Shown here piece by piece: positions 13,600 to 22,018 of a DNA stretch of 64,000 nt (position 1 is its first letter; each line of letters begins with the position of its first letter). This stretch comes from Burkholderiaceae bacterium (GTDB lineage: Bacteria > Pseudomonadota > Gammaproteobacteria > Burkholderiales > Burkholderiaceae_B). The notes below the pieces were generated by a model that was given only the letters and a program-made list of their open reading frames with translations, did not search any database and had not been told where the DNA came from. The translations under genes and the position numbers were made by a program. Location: NCBI GenBank assembly GCA_030158305.1, contig JAOATE010000003.1, positions 62,001 through 126,000 of the forward strand, given 5' to 3'.

Positions 13600-13649
13600 A
13601 CAACGGCCAACACTTTAAGTGTCAGCCGTTGTGCGTTTCTTTTTTATAA
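13600..13649 (+). terminator. hairpin plus T-rich tract in the largest intergenic gap
   Basis: ACAACGGC-CA-ACACTT / AAGTGT-CA-GCCGTTGT forms a 14-pair stem with a two-base internal mismatch and a very tight loop. On the plus strand it is followed by GCGTTTCTTTTTTATAAT. It looks like an intrinsic terminator, yet no plus-strand gene ends upstream. It could end a short unannotated transcript, or be a leader structure for the DUF1841 gene. The rest of 13552-13805 holds no gene I support. Confidence 0.4.
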
Positions 13650-13805
13650 TGCCGTTGCTGCTAGCATGCCCTTTATTGAGCTTTGTCCCCTCACCTGCAT
13701 GAAACTGATTCTGCACCACAGATCAGCAGACCGCATCAGGGAATGCCCTAATTGAGGGCAAAATGCTTCATTTTCTTTTTATTTCAACAGGTTTTTGCCC
13801 CATTT

Positions 13806-14234
13806 ATGTTCAATCCCTCCCGCGATCAGGTGCGCCAGTTTTTCATAGAGACTTGGCGTAAACACAAAGAGCTGCAGGTCTTGACTCCGCTAGAGGATAT
13901 TGCGCTCAGCTGGATTGAACAGCACCCCGAGTATCACGAGATCCTCATTGCGCCCGACTCGATGACGCGCGAATTCAATGTCGAAGAGGGCAAAACAAAC
14001 CCTTTTCTTCACCTCTCGATGCACCTCGCCATTGCGGAGCAACTCTCCATTGATCACCCTAGAGGCATTCGGCAAGCATTCGACAAATTAGCGTCACGCA
14101 CGGATCGACACCACGCCGCGCACGAAATCATGGAGTGTTTAGGACAAGTCGTGTGGGAGTCTCAACGCTTGGGCACCGCGCTCGATAGCGATGCCTATAT
14201 TGAACTCATTCGCCAGAGAACCAGCCGAGACTGA
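13806..14234 (+). CDS. DUF1841 family protein
   Basis: A 142-residue cytoplasmic protein of unknown function. I start at MFNPSRDQVRQFF, the conserved N-terminus of the DUF1841 family, rather than the track's upstream codon. Conserved-looking parts are LTPLEDIALSWIEQHPEYH and NPFLHLSMHLAIAEQLSIDHPRGI, followed by a histidine-rich helix RHHAAHEIMECLGQVVWESQR. No membrane helix or signal peptide. It is alone on the plus strand and converges with the cytochrome c genes. Confidence 0.9.
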   Translation: MFNPSRDQVRQFFIETWRKHKELQVLTPLEDIALSWIEQHPEYHEILIAPDSMTREFNVEEGKTNPFLHLSMHLAIAEQLSIDHPRGIRQAFDKLASRTDRHHAAHEIMECLGQVVWESQRLGTALDSDAYIELIRQRTSRD

Positions 14235-14254
14235 CACGTTGGCGAATGAGGTGA

Positions 14255-14285
14255 CTGAGGTGACTGTGGTCAGAACACCTCAGTG
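14255..14285. terminator. hairpin between convergent genes
   Basis: ACTGAGGTG / CACCTCAGT forms a perfect 9-base stem with a 13-base loop between the DUF1841 stop and the cytochrome c stop. No T-run follows on either strand, so termination is possible but not certain. Confidence 0.35.
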
Positions 14286-14308
14286 AGGTCCAGCCGATAA
14301 AGCTTGAC

Positions 14309-14671
14309 TTAGCGACGAACGGACAACGGTCCTGGCTGCGCAGCCAACCATGCGGAGACGTTCTTGATGTCCTGTTGGGACAATTGCTTGGCAAAAGCAC
14401 CCATGATGGCATTTTTGCGCACGTTTGCCGTAGCAGGCGCACCCGAGGCACCGCGCTGATAGGCTTTTAAAGCATGCGCCAAGAAATCAGCGTGTTGTCC
14501 AGCCAGAATGGGATAAGAGGGATCAATCGACTTGACCGCATCCGCACCATGACATGATGCACAGTTGAGTTTTTCCCAAACAGCTTTACCTGCTGCTAAA
14601 TCGGCCGCGTGGCTCAGCGTAGCTGAACCCAACAAAAGAGCCCCAGTGAGGGCGAGCGTTAAGTGTTTCAT
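14309..14671 (-). CDS. class I cytochrome c (c4/c553-like)
   Basis: A periplasmic mono-haem cytochrome of 120 residues including a signal peptide (cut after LSHA). The haem site is CASCH and a methionine ligand is likely supplied by the NAIMGAFAKQLSQQD region. The sequence GHGADAVKSIDP-like spacing and PILAGQHADFLAHALKAYQRG is typical of c4/c553 proteins that carry electrons to terminal oxidases. It follows a second cytochrome c gene by 12 bases, so the two form an operon. Confidence 0.93.
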   Translation of the reverse strand: MKHLTLALTGALLLGSATLSHAADLAAGKAVWEKLNCASCHGADAVKSIDPSYPILAGQHADFLAHALKAYQRGASGAPATANVRKNAIMGAFAKQLSQQDIKNVSAWLAAQPGPLSVRR

Positions 14672-14683
14672 ATGAGCCCCCGA

Positions 14684-15088
14684 TTATTTGAGATTGGAGT
14701 AATAGGCGGCCAAATCAGCCATGTCCTGGTCCGAGAGGCTTTTGGAGATTGCGTCCATCGTAGGATGGGTGCGCTCACCAGTCGCGTAGGCGCGCAAAGA
14801 CGACTGGATGTACTTTTCATTTTGGCCGGCAATCTTGGGCACTGAATAGATCTCGGGGAAACTCGCACGATAGCCTGGGATACCATGGCAACCGATACAC
14901 ATCGACACTTTAGCCTTGGCGGCTTCGATGTTGCCCTTTGGGGGATCCGCGGCCAGGACCGGAAAGGTCACGGCACAGGATGCTGCAAGCGCTAATTTAG
15001 CGAGCTTGCTAGAGAAGCAGGAGCGCAACGAGGCACGCGTAATCGACGCGCCAACAAACTGAGACTGCAAAATGTTCGGAGACTTCAT
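14684..15088 (-). CDS. class I cytochrome c (c4/c553-like)
   Basis: A 134-residue mono-haem cytochrome c with an unusually long leader: about 30 residues precede the hydrophobic core LALAASCAVTFPVLA. A start further in is possible, but no better ATG is seen before the core. The haem site is CIGCHG, followed by PKIAGQNEKYIQSSLRAYATGERTHPTM, in which the methionine probably ligates haem. It is the first gene of the pair. A short inverted repeat (CCGGGA..TCCCGG, 15119-15135) lies upstream in the region shared with the divergent MoxR gene. Confidence 0.9.
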   Translation of the reverse strand: MKSPNILQSQFVGASITRASLRSCFSSKLAKLALAASCAVTFPVLAADPPKGNIEAAKAKVSMCIGCHGIPGYRASFPEIYSVPKIAGQNEKYIQSSLRAYATGERTHPTMDAISKSLSDQDMADLAAYYSNLK

Positions 15089-15226
15089 AATGGACTCTTG
15101 GTCTGGCAGGGAAAAGTCCCGGGATTAACTCCCGGCCGCAAAACGTTAGGATTGTACGATAATTGGAAAAATTAGACTTCAATTATGTATAGCCACAGAC
15201 TCTGACCACTTTCATTTTGGCATCCA

Positions 15227-16126
15227 ATGACCTCCCAGACCCCCACCTCAGCTCAAACCCTCCGATTTGACGGCACCGAGCGCTATGTCGCGACGGACGA
15301 TCTCAAACTGGCTGTCAATGCCGCCTTGACCCTCCAGCGCCCCCTGCTCATCAAAGGCGAACCTGGAACCGGCAAGACAATGCTCGCCGAAGAGGTGGCC
15401 GCAGCGCTTGGCCGTCCGCTCCTACAGTGGCACATCAAATCCACCACGAAGGCGCATCAAGGTCTCTACGAATACGATGCCGTTTCCCGGTTGCGTGACT
15501 CGCAGCTCGGCGACGAAAAAGTCAAAGATATCCGCAACTACATCATGCAGGGTGTGCTCTGGCAAGCTTTCGAATCGCCCGAGCCCGTCGTGCTGCTGAT
15601 TGACGAGATTGACAAGGCAGATATCGAATTTCCAAATGACCTGCTGCGCGAACTGGATCAAATGGAGTTTCATGTCTACGAGACACGCTCCACCGTCAAG
15701 GCGCGACACCGCCCGCTGGTGATTATTACGTCCAACAACGAAAAAGATCTTCCAGATGCGTTTTTGCGTCGCTGTTTCTTCCATTACATTCGCTTCCCCG
15801 ATCGCGACACCTTGCGCAGCATTGTTGAGGTGCATTTTGCCAACCTGCATGCAGATGTCCTGCGCGCCGCGCTCGACACATTTTTTGCATTGCGCGACGC
15901 ACCAGGTCTAAAAAAGAAACCCTCTACCTCAGAGTTTCTGGATTGGTTGCGTTTACTGATTGCTGAGGATGCAACGGCTGAGCAAATTGATGCGCACGCC
16001 GCCACTTCGATTCCAATGATGGCCGGCGCACTGCTCAAAAACGAGCAAGATCTTCAATTGCTCGAGCGTTTGGCAGCCGTCACCCGTACCACACGCCGCC
16101 CTCCAGGATCCCCAAATGGCGCTTAA
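15227..16126 (+). CDS. MoxR-type AAA+ ATPase
   Basis: A cytoplasmic AAA+ ATPase of the MoxR/CoxD class, whose members work with VWA proteins in maturing or activating target enzymes. The 299 residues show Walker A GEPGTGKTMLAEE (about residue 44), Walker B VVLLIDEIDKADIEFPNDLL, and sensor 1 PLVIITSNNEKDLPDAFLRRCFFHYI. It is the first gene of a tight three-gene operon: its last 11 bases overlap the GNAT gene. The pairing with a CoxE-like VWA protein two genes on supports a MoxR-VWA chaperone pair, but no client enzyme is encoded beside it. Confidence 0.94.
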   Translation: MTSQTPTSAQTLRFDGTERYVATDDLKLAVNAALTLQRPLLIKGEPGTGKTMLAEEVAAALGRPLLQWHIKSTTKAHQGLYEYDAVSRLRDSQLGDEKVKDIRNYIMQGVLWQAFESPEPVVLLIDEIDKADIEFPNDLLRELDQMEFHVYETRSTVKARHRPLVIITSNNEKDLPDAFLRRCFFHYIRFPDRDTLRSIVEVHFANLHADVLRAALDTFFALRDAPGLKKKPSTSEFLDWLRLLIAEDATAEQIDAHAATSIPMMAGALLKNEQDLQLLERLAAVTRTTRRPPGSPNGA

Positions 16127-16733
16127 TCAAGACTTTACTCTGACACCACAGCCCTGCACGCTGACAGGGCATGGCGTGCGTCTCGAACCCCTGTCACTCA
16201 CACATGCCGGGGCACTCACCGAAGCAGCGCGTGATGGCGAGCTCTGGAACCTTCGGGTCACATCAGTACCCGAACCCGAGCAAACCGCCAGCTATATTCA
16301 GGCTGCGCTCGATGGTTACGCAGCAGGTCATATGCTGCCGTTCGTCGTGATCCACGCGGGTACAGAAAAAATTATTGGCTCGACGCGCTATCACGACATC
16401 ATTCCCTCAGTTGCGCGCCTGGAGATCGGCTACACCTGGTATGCCAAAAGTCATCAGCGTAGCCATGTGAACACTGCGTGCAAACTGCTGTTGCTCGAGC
16501 ATGCGTTTGACACGCTCGGCGCCGCTGTCGTGGGCTGGCGAACGGACAATTTCAACCATGCGTCTCAACGCGCCATCGAGCGCCTGGGCGCCAAACGAGA
16601 CGGCGTATTGCGTCATCATGCGCTCCGTCGGGACGGCACAGTCAGAGACACAGTGATGTATAGCGTCATCGCTGGCGAATGGCCCGAAGTGCAGGCACAT
16701 CTGAACTACCAACTGAATCGTCATGCTGATTGA
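16116..16733 (+). CDS. GNAT-family N-acetyltransferase (RimJ/RimL-like)
   Basis: A 205-residue acyl-CoA-dependent acetyltransferase. It opens with GHGVRLEPLSLTHAGALTEAARDGELW, typical of RimJ/RimL-type enzymes. IIGSTRYHDIIPSVARLEIGYTWY and the later NFNHASQRAIERLGAKRDGVLRHH are the acetyl-CoA-binding core and the usual C-terminal part. It overlaps the MoxR gene by 11 bases and the VWA gene by 11 bases, so all three are probably translated together. Members often acetylate protein N-termini or small molecules; the substrate here is unknown. Its location inside a MoxR-VWA pair is unusual. Confidence 0.9.
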   Translation: MALNQDFTLTPQPCTLTGHGVRLEPLSLTHAGALTEAARDGELWNLRVTSVPEPEQTASYIQAALDGYAAGHMLPFVVIHAGTEKIIGSTRYHDIIPSVARLEIGYTWYAKSHQRSHVNTACKLLLLEHAFDTLGAAVVGWRTDNFNHASQRAIERLGAKRDGVLRHHALRRDGTVRDTVMYSVIAGEWPEVQAHLNYQLNRHAD

Positions 16734-17892
16734 CTTCTTTTATCACCTCCGCACGCAAAAACTCCTTGTTTCAGTCAAGGAGTACCTAACATTGCTTGAG
16801 GCACTGTCTAGTCCGATCATGCCGCCTACGCTCGAGGATTTTTACTATCTCGCACGTACTACGCTGATTAAAGACGAAACCCTCTTTGACCGCTTTGATC
16901 GCGCATTTGCTACCTACTATCGCAGCTTGGAGCAAAAACTGCCAGCGGGCAAAAAAATCCCCTTAGACTGGCTGGTGGCGGAGTTAGAAAAACGTCTGAC
17001 ACCGGAACAAAAGGCTGAGCTTGAAAAGCATGGCTGGGACAAGCTCATGGAAATGTTCAAAGAGCGTCTCGAAGAACAAAAAGGACGTCACCAAGGTGGC
17101 AGCAAATGGATAGGTACCGGCGGCACTTCGCCTTTTGGTAACAGCGGCACACACCCTGAGGGTATTCGGGTGGGGGGCACGGGGGGAAGCCGCTCTGCGG
17201 TCAAGGTCTGGGATGAACGTAATTTTAAAGACTACGACGACTCCATAGAACTCGGCACCCGTAATTTCAAGGTGGCACTGAGACGACTCAGGCGCTTCGC
17301 GCGCGAAGGCTCAGATTTTGAGCTTGATCTCGGCGATACCATTGCGAGCACAGCCCGCAACGCAGGCTATCTCGATATCAAAATGGTTCCCGAGCGACAC
17401 AACAACGTTAAAGTTTTAATGTTGTTAGATGTGGGCGGCAGTATGGACGATCACATCTCTCGCGTCGAAGAATTGTTTTCAGCCGCCAGCAGCGAATTTA
17501 GAAACCTTGAGGTTTACTATTTTCATAATTGCCCTTACGAGCATCTTTGGAAGTCAAATCGTCGCCGACAGATGGAACGTTTTGAAACTTGGGATGTGCT
17601 GCGTAAATTTAACGCCGACTGGAGACTGATTTTTGTAGGCGACGCAACCATGAGTCCCTATGAAATTTTGCAGCCCGGTGGCTCGGTTGAGCATTACAAC
17701 AAAGAGCCCGGCGCTGAGTGGTTACAGCGCATGGTCAGTGCCTGGCCCAAAACTGTTTGGCTCAACCCCGAACCTCAAGCCTCTTGGCAATACCGTCAAT
17801 CGATCTCCATCATCCGCAATATTGTCCAGGACAAAATGTTCCCCGTGACAGTTTCCGGCATTGAGCAAGCGATGCGTTTGTTGTCCAAGTGA
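16723..17892 (+). CDS. VWA-domain protein (CoxE-like), MoxR partner
   Basis: A 389-residue cytoplasmic protein with a C-terminal von Willebrand factor A-like domain. The N-terminal half is helical and charged, with a glycine-rich linker (about residues 125-160). The metal-site motif is DVGGSMDDH (Asp236), not the classical DxSxS, but I remember this form as normal in this subfamily; it is followed by ELFSAASSEFRNLEVYYFHNCPYE. Proteins like this act with MoxR ATPases. The gene overlaps the GNAT gene by 11 bases and is followed by a strong hairpin, so it ends the operon. Confidence 0.9.
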   Translation: MLIDFFYHLRTQKLLVSVKEYLTLLEALSSPIMPPTLEDFYYLARTTLIKDETLFDRFDRAFATYYRSLEQKLPAGKKIPLDWLVAELEKRLTPEQKAELEKHGWDKLMEMFKERLEEQKGRHQGGSKWIGTGGTSPFGNSGTHPEGIRVGGTGGSRSAVKVWDERNFKDYDDSIELGTRNFKVALRRLRRFAREGSDFELDLGDTIASTARNAGYLDIKMVPERHNNVKVLMLLDVGGSMDDHISRVEELFSAASSEFRNLEVYYFHNCPYEHLWKSNRRRQMERFETWDVLRKFNADWRLIFVGDATMSPYEILQPGGSVEHYNKEPGAEWLQRMVSAWPKTVWLNPEPQASWQYRQSISIIRNIVQDKMFPVTVSGIEQAMRLLSK

Positions 17893-17904
17893 GCATTCAA
17901 AAGT

Positions 17905-17948
17905 GAACCATTTAGGGCGTCAACGCTCCAAATGGTTCGTTGTTTCTT
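17905..17948 (+). terminator. strong hairpin after the MoxR-GNAT-VWA operon
   Basis: GAACCATTT-A-GGGCGT / ACGCTC-C-AAATGGTTC pairs over about 15 positions (one A-C mismatch, one G-T pair) with a tiny loop, and runs into GTTGTTTCTTTC. It begins 13 bases after the VWA stop and ends just before the M16 gene, so it probably separates the two units. Confidence 0.7.
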
Positions 17949-17961
17949 TCAGGATCCTCAC

Positions 17962-20712
17962 ATGTCGCTGTTCACTGATGCCCTGAAGCGCACCCTTGTT
18001 GGTGCCGCATTCGCCTTTATTGGAAGTCACTCAATGGCCGCTGCCATTCCCGCAGGTGTCACCCAGGTGACTAGTGTTGAAGGAATTACCGAATACCGAC
18101 TGGATGCCAATGGGTTGCGTATTTTGCTCGCGCCTGACGAATCCAAGCCCACCACCACAGTCAATATGACGTATCTGGTAGGCTCGCGCCACGAAAACTA
18201 TGGCGAGACCGGGATGGCCCATTTGCTCGAGCATATGCTCTTTAAGGGCACACCCTCCCTGCCCAACTCACTTGGTGAGTTTTCAAAACGCGGGCTTCAA
18301 GCCAATGGCACGACCTCGGTCGACCGAACAAACTACTACGCAAGCTTTGCGGCCAATCCCGATACGCTTGCTTGGTACCTGAACTGGCAGGCGGATGCCA
18401 TGATTAACGCCACCATTAAGCGCGAAGATCTGGACACCGAAATGACCGTCGTGCGCAACGAAATGGAGAGTGGTGAAAACAACCCCTTTCGCATTCTTTG
18501 GCAAAAGATGCTTAGCATCGCCTATGAATGGCATAACTATGGCAAAACTCCTATTGGCGCACGCTCGGACGTAGAAAACGTCGACATCGCACAACTGCGT
18601 GCTTTTTACAAAACTTACTATCAGCCTGACAATGCCGTTTTGATTGTGACAGGCAAGTTTGACACTTCAGCTGTACTAGCCGATGTGATGAAGTCATTTG
18701 GGAACATTCCAAAGCCCTCCCGCATACTTCCTCCTGAATACACGACGGACCCTGTGCAAGACGGCGAACGTAGTGTCATTTTGCGGCGCGTCGGTGGTGC
18801 GCCTCTAGTCGCGGCCATGTACCACGTGCCGTCTGCAGGTCACAAAGACTTTGCCGCGATTGACCTGGCCAGCATGATCGTGGGCGACACGCCCTCAGGA
18901 CGACTCTATAAGGCAATGGTCCCCACCAAGCAAGCTGCAAGCGTCTTTGGGTTCACCATGGATCGCACTGCACCTGGTACCGTCATGTTTGGCGCAAGCT
19001 TGCAGCCCGGAATGGATCAGTCCGCCTCACTCAAGACGCTCACCCAAACGCTTGAGTCGCTCGCCCAACACCCTTTTACCCAAGAAGAATTAGACCGCGT
19101 CCGTAATCAATGGTTGAAATCATGGGAGCAAATGTTCAGTGACGCCCAAAAAGTGAGCACAGGCTTATCCGAAGCCGTTGCAGTGGGCGATTGGCGTCTC
19201 TGGTTTTTAGCGCGTGATCGCATTCGTGCCGTCACACTCGCTCAGGTTCAGCAAGCTGCTAACCTTTACCTGACGCAATCAAACCGTACAGAAGGTCAAT
19301 ACGTCCCCACCGAAAAACCGCAGCGTTCACCCGCCTTTAGCAAACCGGATTTGGCTGCGGAACTCAAAGGCTATGTCGGTGACGCGCAACTGAAACAAGC
19401 TGAAGCCTTTGATCCTGATCCAAACAATATTGACCAGCGCACGCAGCGCAAAACAGTCAAACTGACTCATGGATCCCTGCGGCTAGCCATGTTGCCGAAA
19501 GAGTCTCGCGGAGAGCGTGTTCAGACCGTGATTCAGTTGCATTTTGGTGATGTGAGTTCGCTCAAAGGCCAGAGGATCGCCTCGATTGCAACACCAGATC
19601 TTTTGCTAAGCGGTACAGCTCAGCTCACGCGCCAACAAATCAAGGATCGGATTGATGCGCTGGGCGGTCAAGTCAGTGTGTCGGGCTCTGGCGCAACACT
19701 CAACATCAGTTTATCCACCACGCGTGCCAACATTGATTCGCTTGTCCAATTTGTCCTGGATACCGTCCGTCAAGCAAACTTTCCGCAAGCGGAAGTCGAT
19801 GAATACAAAGGCAAACTGCTGACCTCGATCAAGAGCTCAATGACAGAACCCACGTCCATTGCCACTCGCATGCTTTCGCGGCATGACAACCCTTGGCCCA
19901 AAGACGATATTCGTTATCAACCAAGCTTTGAAGAATCGCTTGCCGCCATTGATACGCTCAAGCGTGAAGACTTAGTCGCTTTTCATCAAAAGTTCTATGG
20001 CACAGCAAACGCGTCAGGGGCTGCGGTAGGAAGTTTTGATCCCGTCACGTTAGAGAATATGCTCACGGCATCGCTCAATCGCTGGGGCACTGGGCAAGCC
20101 TACACCCGCATCCCGAACCCTTATCGCGATATCAAGCCTGTGCAGATGCAAGCACTGACGCCAGATAAAGCCAATGCGTTTTACACAGCCGCGATGCCCC
20201 TCAATATGCAAGATACTGATGCTGATTACGCAGCACTGTCTCTGGCAAACTTTTTGCTCGGAACTTCCGAGACCTCACGATTGTGGCTCCGTGTACGGGA
20301 AAAAGAAGGTCTGTCCTACAACGTTCGGACCCGACTGAATGTGTCAGCCTTTGAGCCAAGTGGATCTTGGGGTGTGTATGCCATCTTTTCTCCAGAAAAC
20401 CGCCAAAAAGTTGAGACGGCAATTCGCGAAGAGTTTGAACGAGTATTGAAGGACGGTTTTAGCCAAACTGAAGTTCAAGACGGCATCAAAGCTCTACTCA
20501 ACTATCGCAAACTTGCGCGTGCTCAGGATAGCGGTTTGACTGGCGCCTGGATCAATTATCTTGACACAGGTCGCACGTTTGCTTGGGCAGCCGAACTAGA
20601 CCGGAAACTGTCCACACTGACCGCCGAGCAAGTCAATACAGTCGTACGCAAATATCTCAAGCCTGCTGCGTTCAGCAGCGTCGCGGCGGGAGACTTTGAA
20701 AAGAAAAAGTAA
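17962..20712 (+). CDS. M16-family zinc metalloprotease, two-domain (insulinase/pitrilysin type)
   Basis: A 916-residue exported protease. I start at MSLFTDALKRT because a signal peptide follows (cut near SMAA-AI); the track start lies inside the upstream hairpin. The N-terminal half has the zinc site HLLEH (about residue 86) in GMAHLLEHMLFKGTP, with the distal glutamate in TEMTVVRNEMESGENN. The C-terminal half (from about residue 500) is the inactive partner domain with the substrate-binding pattern LWLRVREKEGLSYNVRTRL. Both halves are in one chain, whereas many bacteria encode them as two genes. Probably periplasmic. It converges with dnaJ. Confidence 0.93.
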   Translation: MSLFTDALKRTLVGAAFAFIGSHSMAAAIPAGVTQVTSVEGITEYRLDANGLRILLAPDESKPTTTVNMTYLVGSRHENYGETGMAHLLEHMLFKGTPSLPNSLGEFSKRGLQANGTTSVDRTNYYASFAANPDTLAWYLNWQADAMINATIKREDLDTEMTVVRNEMESGENNPFRILWQKMLSIAYEWHNYGKTPIGARSDVENVDIAQLRAFYKTYYQPDNAVLIVTGKFDTSAVLADVMKSFGNIPKPSRILPPEYTTDPVQDGERSVILRRVGGAPLVAAMYHVPSAGHKDFAAIDLASMIVGDTPSGRLYKAMVPTKQAASVFGFTMDRTAPGTVMFGASLQPGMDQSASLKTLTQTLESLAQHPFTQEELDRVRNQWLKSWEQMFSDAQKVSTGLSEAVAVGDWRLWFLARDRIRAVTLAQVQQAANLYLTQSNRTEGQYVPTEKPQRSPAFSKPDLAAELKGYVGDAQLKQAEAFDPDPNNIDQRTQRKTVKLTHGSLRLAMLPKESRGERVQTVIQLHFGDVSSLKGQRIASIATPDLLLSGTAQLTRQQIKDRIDALGGQVSVSGSGATLNISLSTTRANIDSLVQFVLDTVRQANFPQAEVDEYKGKLLTSIKSSMTEPTSIATRMLSRHDNPWPKDDIRYQPSFEESLAAIDTLKREDLVAFHQKFYGTANASGAAVGSFDPVTLENMLTASLNRWGTGQAYTRIPNPYRDIKPVQMQALTPDKANAFYTAAMPLNMQDTDADYAALSLANFLLGTSETSRLWLRVREKEGLSYNVRTRLNVSAFEPSGSWGVYAIFSPENRQKVETAIREEFERVLKDGFSQTEVQDGIKALLNYRKLARAQDSGLTGAWINYLDTGRTFAWAAELDRKLSTLTAEQVNTVVRKYLKPAAFSSVAAGDFEKKK

Positions 20713-20741
20713 TTCAAACGACAAACTGCACGCTGTCAATG

Positions 20742-20779
20742 AAAAGGGCCGACTCTTGAAGATCGGCCCTTTTTTTTTC
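20742..20779. terminator. bidirectional terminator between the M16 gene and dnaJ
   Basis: AAAAGGGCCGA / TCGGCCCTTTT, an 11-base stem with a 10-base loop and a run of nine or more Ts on the plus strand; the A side gives a short U-tract for the minus strand. It should end the M16 message strongly and the dnaJ message less so. Confidence 0.9.
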
Positions 20780-20792
20780 ACAGCCTAGATGC

Positions 20793-21917
20793 TTAAGAGA
20801 AAAAATCCTTGACGCGATCTGTCCAAGACTTGCTCTGTGGGGAGTGACGCTCGCCCCCCTCGCCAAGTGAAGACTCAAACTGACGCAAGATTGCTTTCTG
20901 CTCATCCGTCAATTTGACCGGAGTTTCCAATACAACGTGACAATACAAATCACCTGGATAAGCACCACGCACGCCCTTGATGCCTTTGCCGCGCAACCTG
21001 AATGTCTTGCCGGACTGCGTCCCCTCAGGAATCGTGATCTCAGCCTTGCCGCTCAATGTCGGAACCTGAATATCACCACCGAGTGCAGCGGTAGTAAATG
21101 GAATGGTCAGTTCGCAATGCAAGTCATCATTTTCACGTTGGAAGATCTTGTGTTCCTTGATGTGGATTTCCACAAACAAGTCCCCTGGAGGTCCGCCATT
21201 AATGCCAGGCTCTCCGTTACCGGAGGAGCGAATTCGCATTCCATCATCAATACCCGCGGGGATTTTGACCTGAAGCGTTTTATTACGACGCGTACGTCCC
21301 ACGCCGTCGCAAGGCACGCAAGGATCAGTGACCTCCTTGCCACTACCGTGGCACGTTGGACACGTTTGCTGCACGCTAAAAAAGCCCTGCTGCATGCGTA
21401 CCGCGCCTGAGCCACCACACGTGCGGCATGTCTTAGGCGTTGTACCAGCTTTGGCACCACTCCCTTTGCAGACTTCACAATTTTCCCAGCTTGGCACGCG
21501 AATTTCAGTATCAAAGCCGTTGGCAGCTTGCTCAAGCGTGATTTCCATCGCGTACTTGAGGTCAGCACCTCGATAAACCTGAGGGCCGCCACCACCGCCT
21601 CTGCGTCCAGCACCGAAAATCTCACCAAAGATATCGCCGAAAGCATCGCCAAAACCGGCCCCACCTGCGCCGCCCATGCCTGCGGCATTCGGATCAACAC
21701 CTGCATGTCCGTAACGATCATAAGCAGCACGCTTATTGGCGTCAGACAACACTTCGTAAGCCTCTTTGGCTTGCTTGAATTTCTCTTCGGCTTCTTTGCT
21801 ATCCGGATTGCGATCCGGATGATATTTCATTGCCAGCTTACGGTAGGCTTTTTTAAGTTCATCATCCGAGGCGTTTTTAGCAACGCCAAGGGTTTCGTAA
21901 AAATCGCGTTTTGCCAT
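20793..21917 (-). CDS. dnaJ: chaperone DnaJ (Hsp40)
   Basis: Co-chaperone that binds unfolded proteins and triggers DnaK ATP hydrolysis. The 374 residues show the J domain with HPD in [10 protein letters not shown], the Gly-rich linker ([16 protein letters not shown]), four CxxCxGxG zinc repeats ([32 protein letters not shown]) and the C-terminal substrate domain. It is 101 bases downstream of dnaK, and a terminator-like hairpin lies in that gap, so less dnaJ than dnaK message is expected. Confidence 0.98.
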   Translation of the reverse strand: MAKRDFYETLGVAKNASDDELKKAYRKLAMKYHPDRNPDSKEAEEKFKQAKEAYEVLSDANKRAAYDRYGHAGVDPNAAGMGGAGGAGFGDAFGDIFGEIFGAGRRGGGGGPQVYRGADLKYAMEITLEQAANGFDTEIRVPSWENCEVCKGSGAKAGTTPKTCRTCGGSGAVRMQQGFFSVQQTCPTCHGSGKEVTDPCVPCDGVGRTRRNKTLQVKIPAGIDDGMRIRSSGNGEPGINGGPPGDLFVEIHIKEHKIFQRENDDLHCELTIPFTTAALGGDIQVPTLSGKAEITIPEGTQSGKTFRLRGKGIKGVRGAYPGDLYCHVVLETPVKLTDEQKAILRQFESSLGEGGERHSPQSKSWTDRVKDFFS

Positions 21918-21956
21918 GATCTCAGGCTCTTTTATTCAAACAGTATGAAGGTGGGC

Positions 21957-21996
21957 AAAAAAATGCGCCCGGGATGCTCTGAAAGAGTCCCGGGCG
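21957..21996 (-). terminator. terminator or attenuator between dnaK and dnaJ
   Basis: On the minus strand CGCCCGGGA / TCCCGGGCG forms a 9-base GC-rich stem, followed after a few bases (CAT) by seven Ts. It stands between dnaK and dnaJ and is well placed to end most dnaK transcripts, with read-through supplying dnaJ. Confidence 0.75.
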
Positions 21997-22018
21997 AATC
22001 GTATCTCAGTCTAAACGA

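Noticed and set aside
13555-13755. 66-residue plus-strand ORF in the gap before the DUF1841 gene
   Set aside because: No family signal, poor start context and a terminator-like hairpin inside it; the composition is not protein-like.
17401-17470. Degenerate metal site in the VWA protein as a sign of a dead domain
   Set aside because: The DVGGSM form is, as I remember it, normal for this MoxR-associated subfamily.
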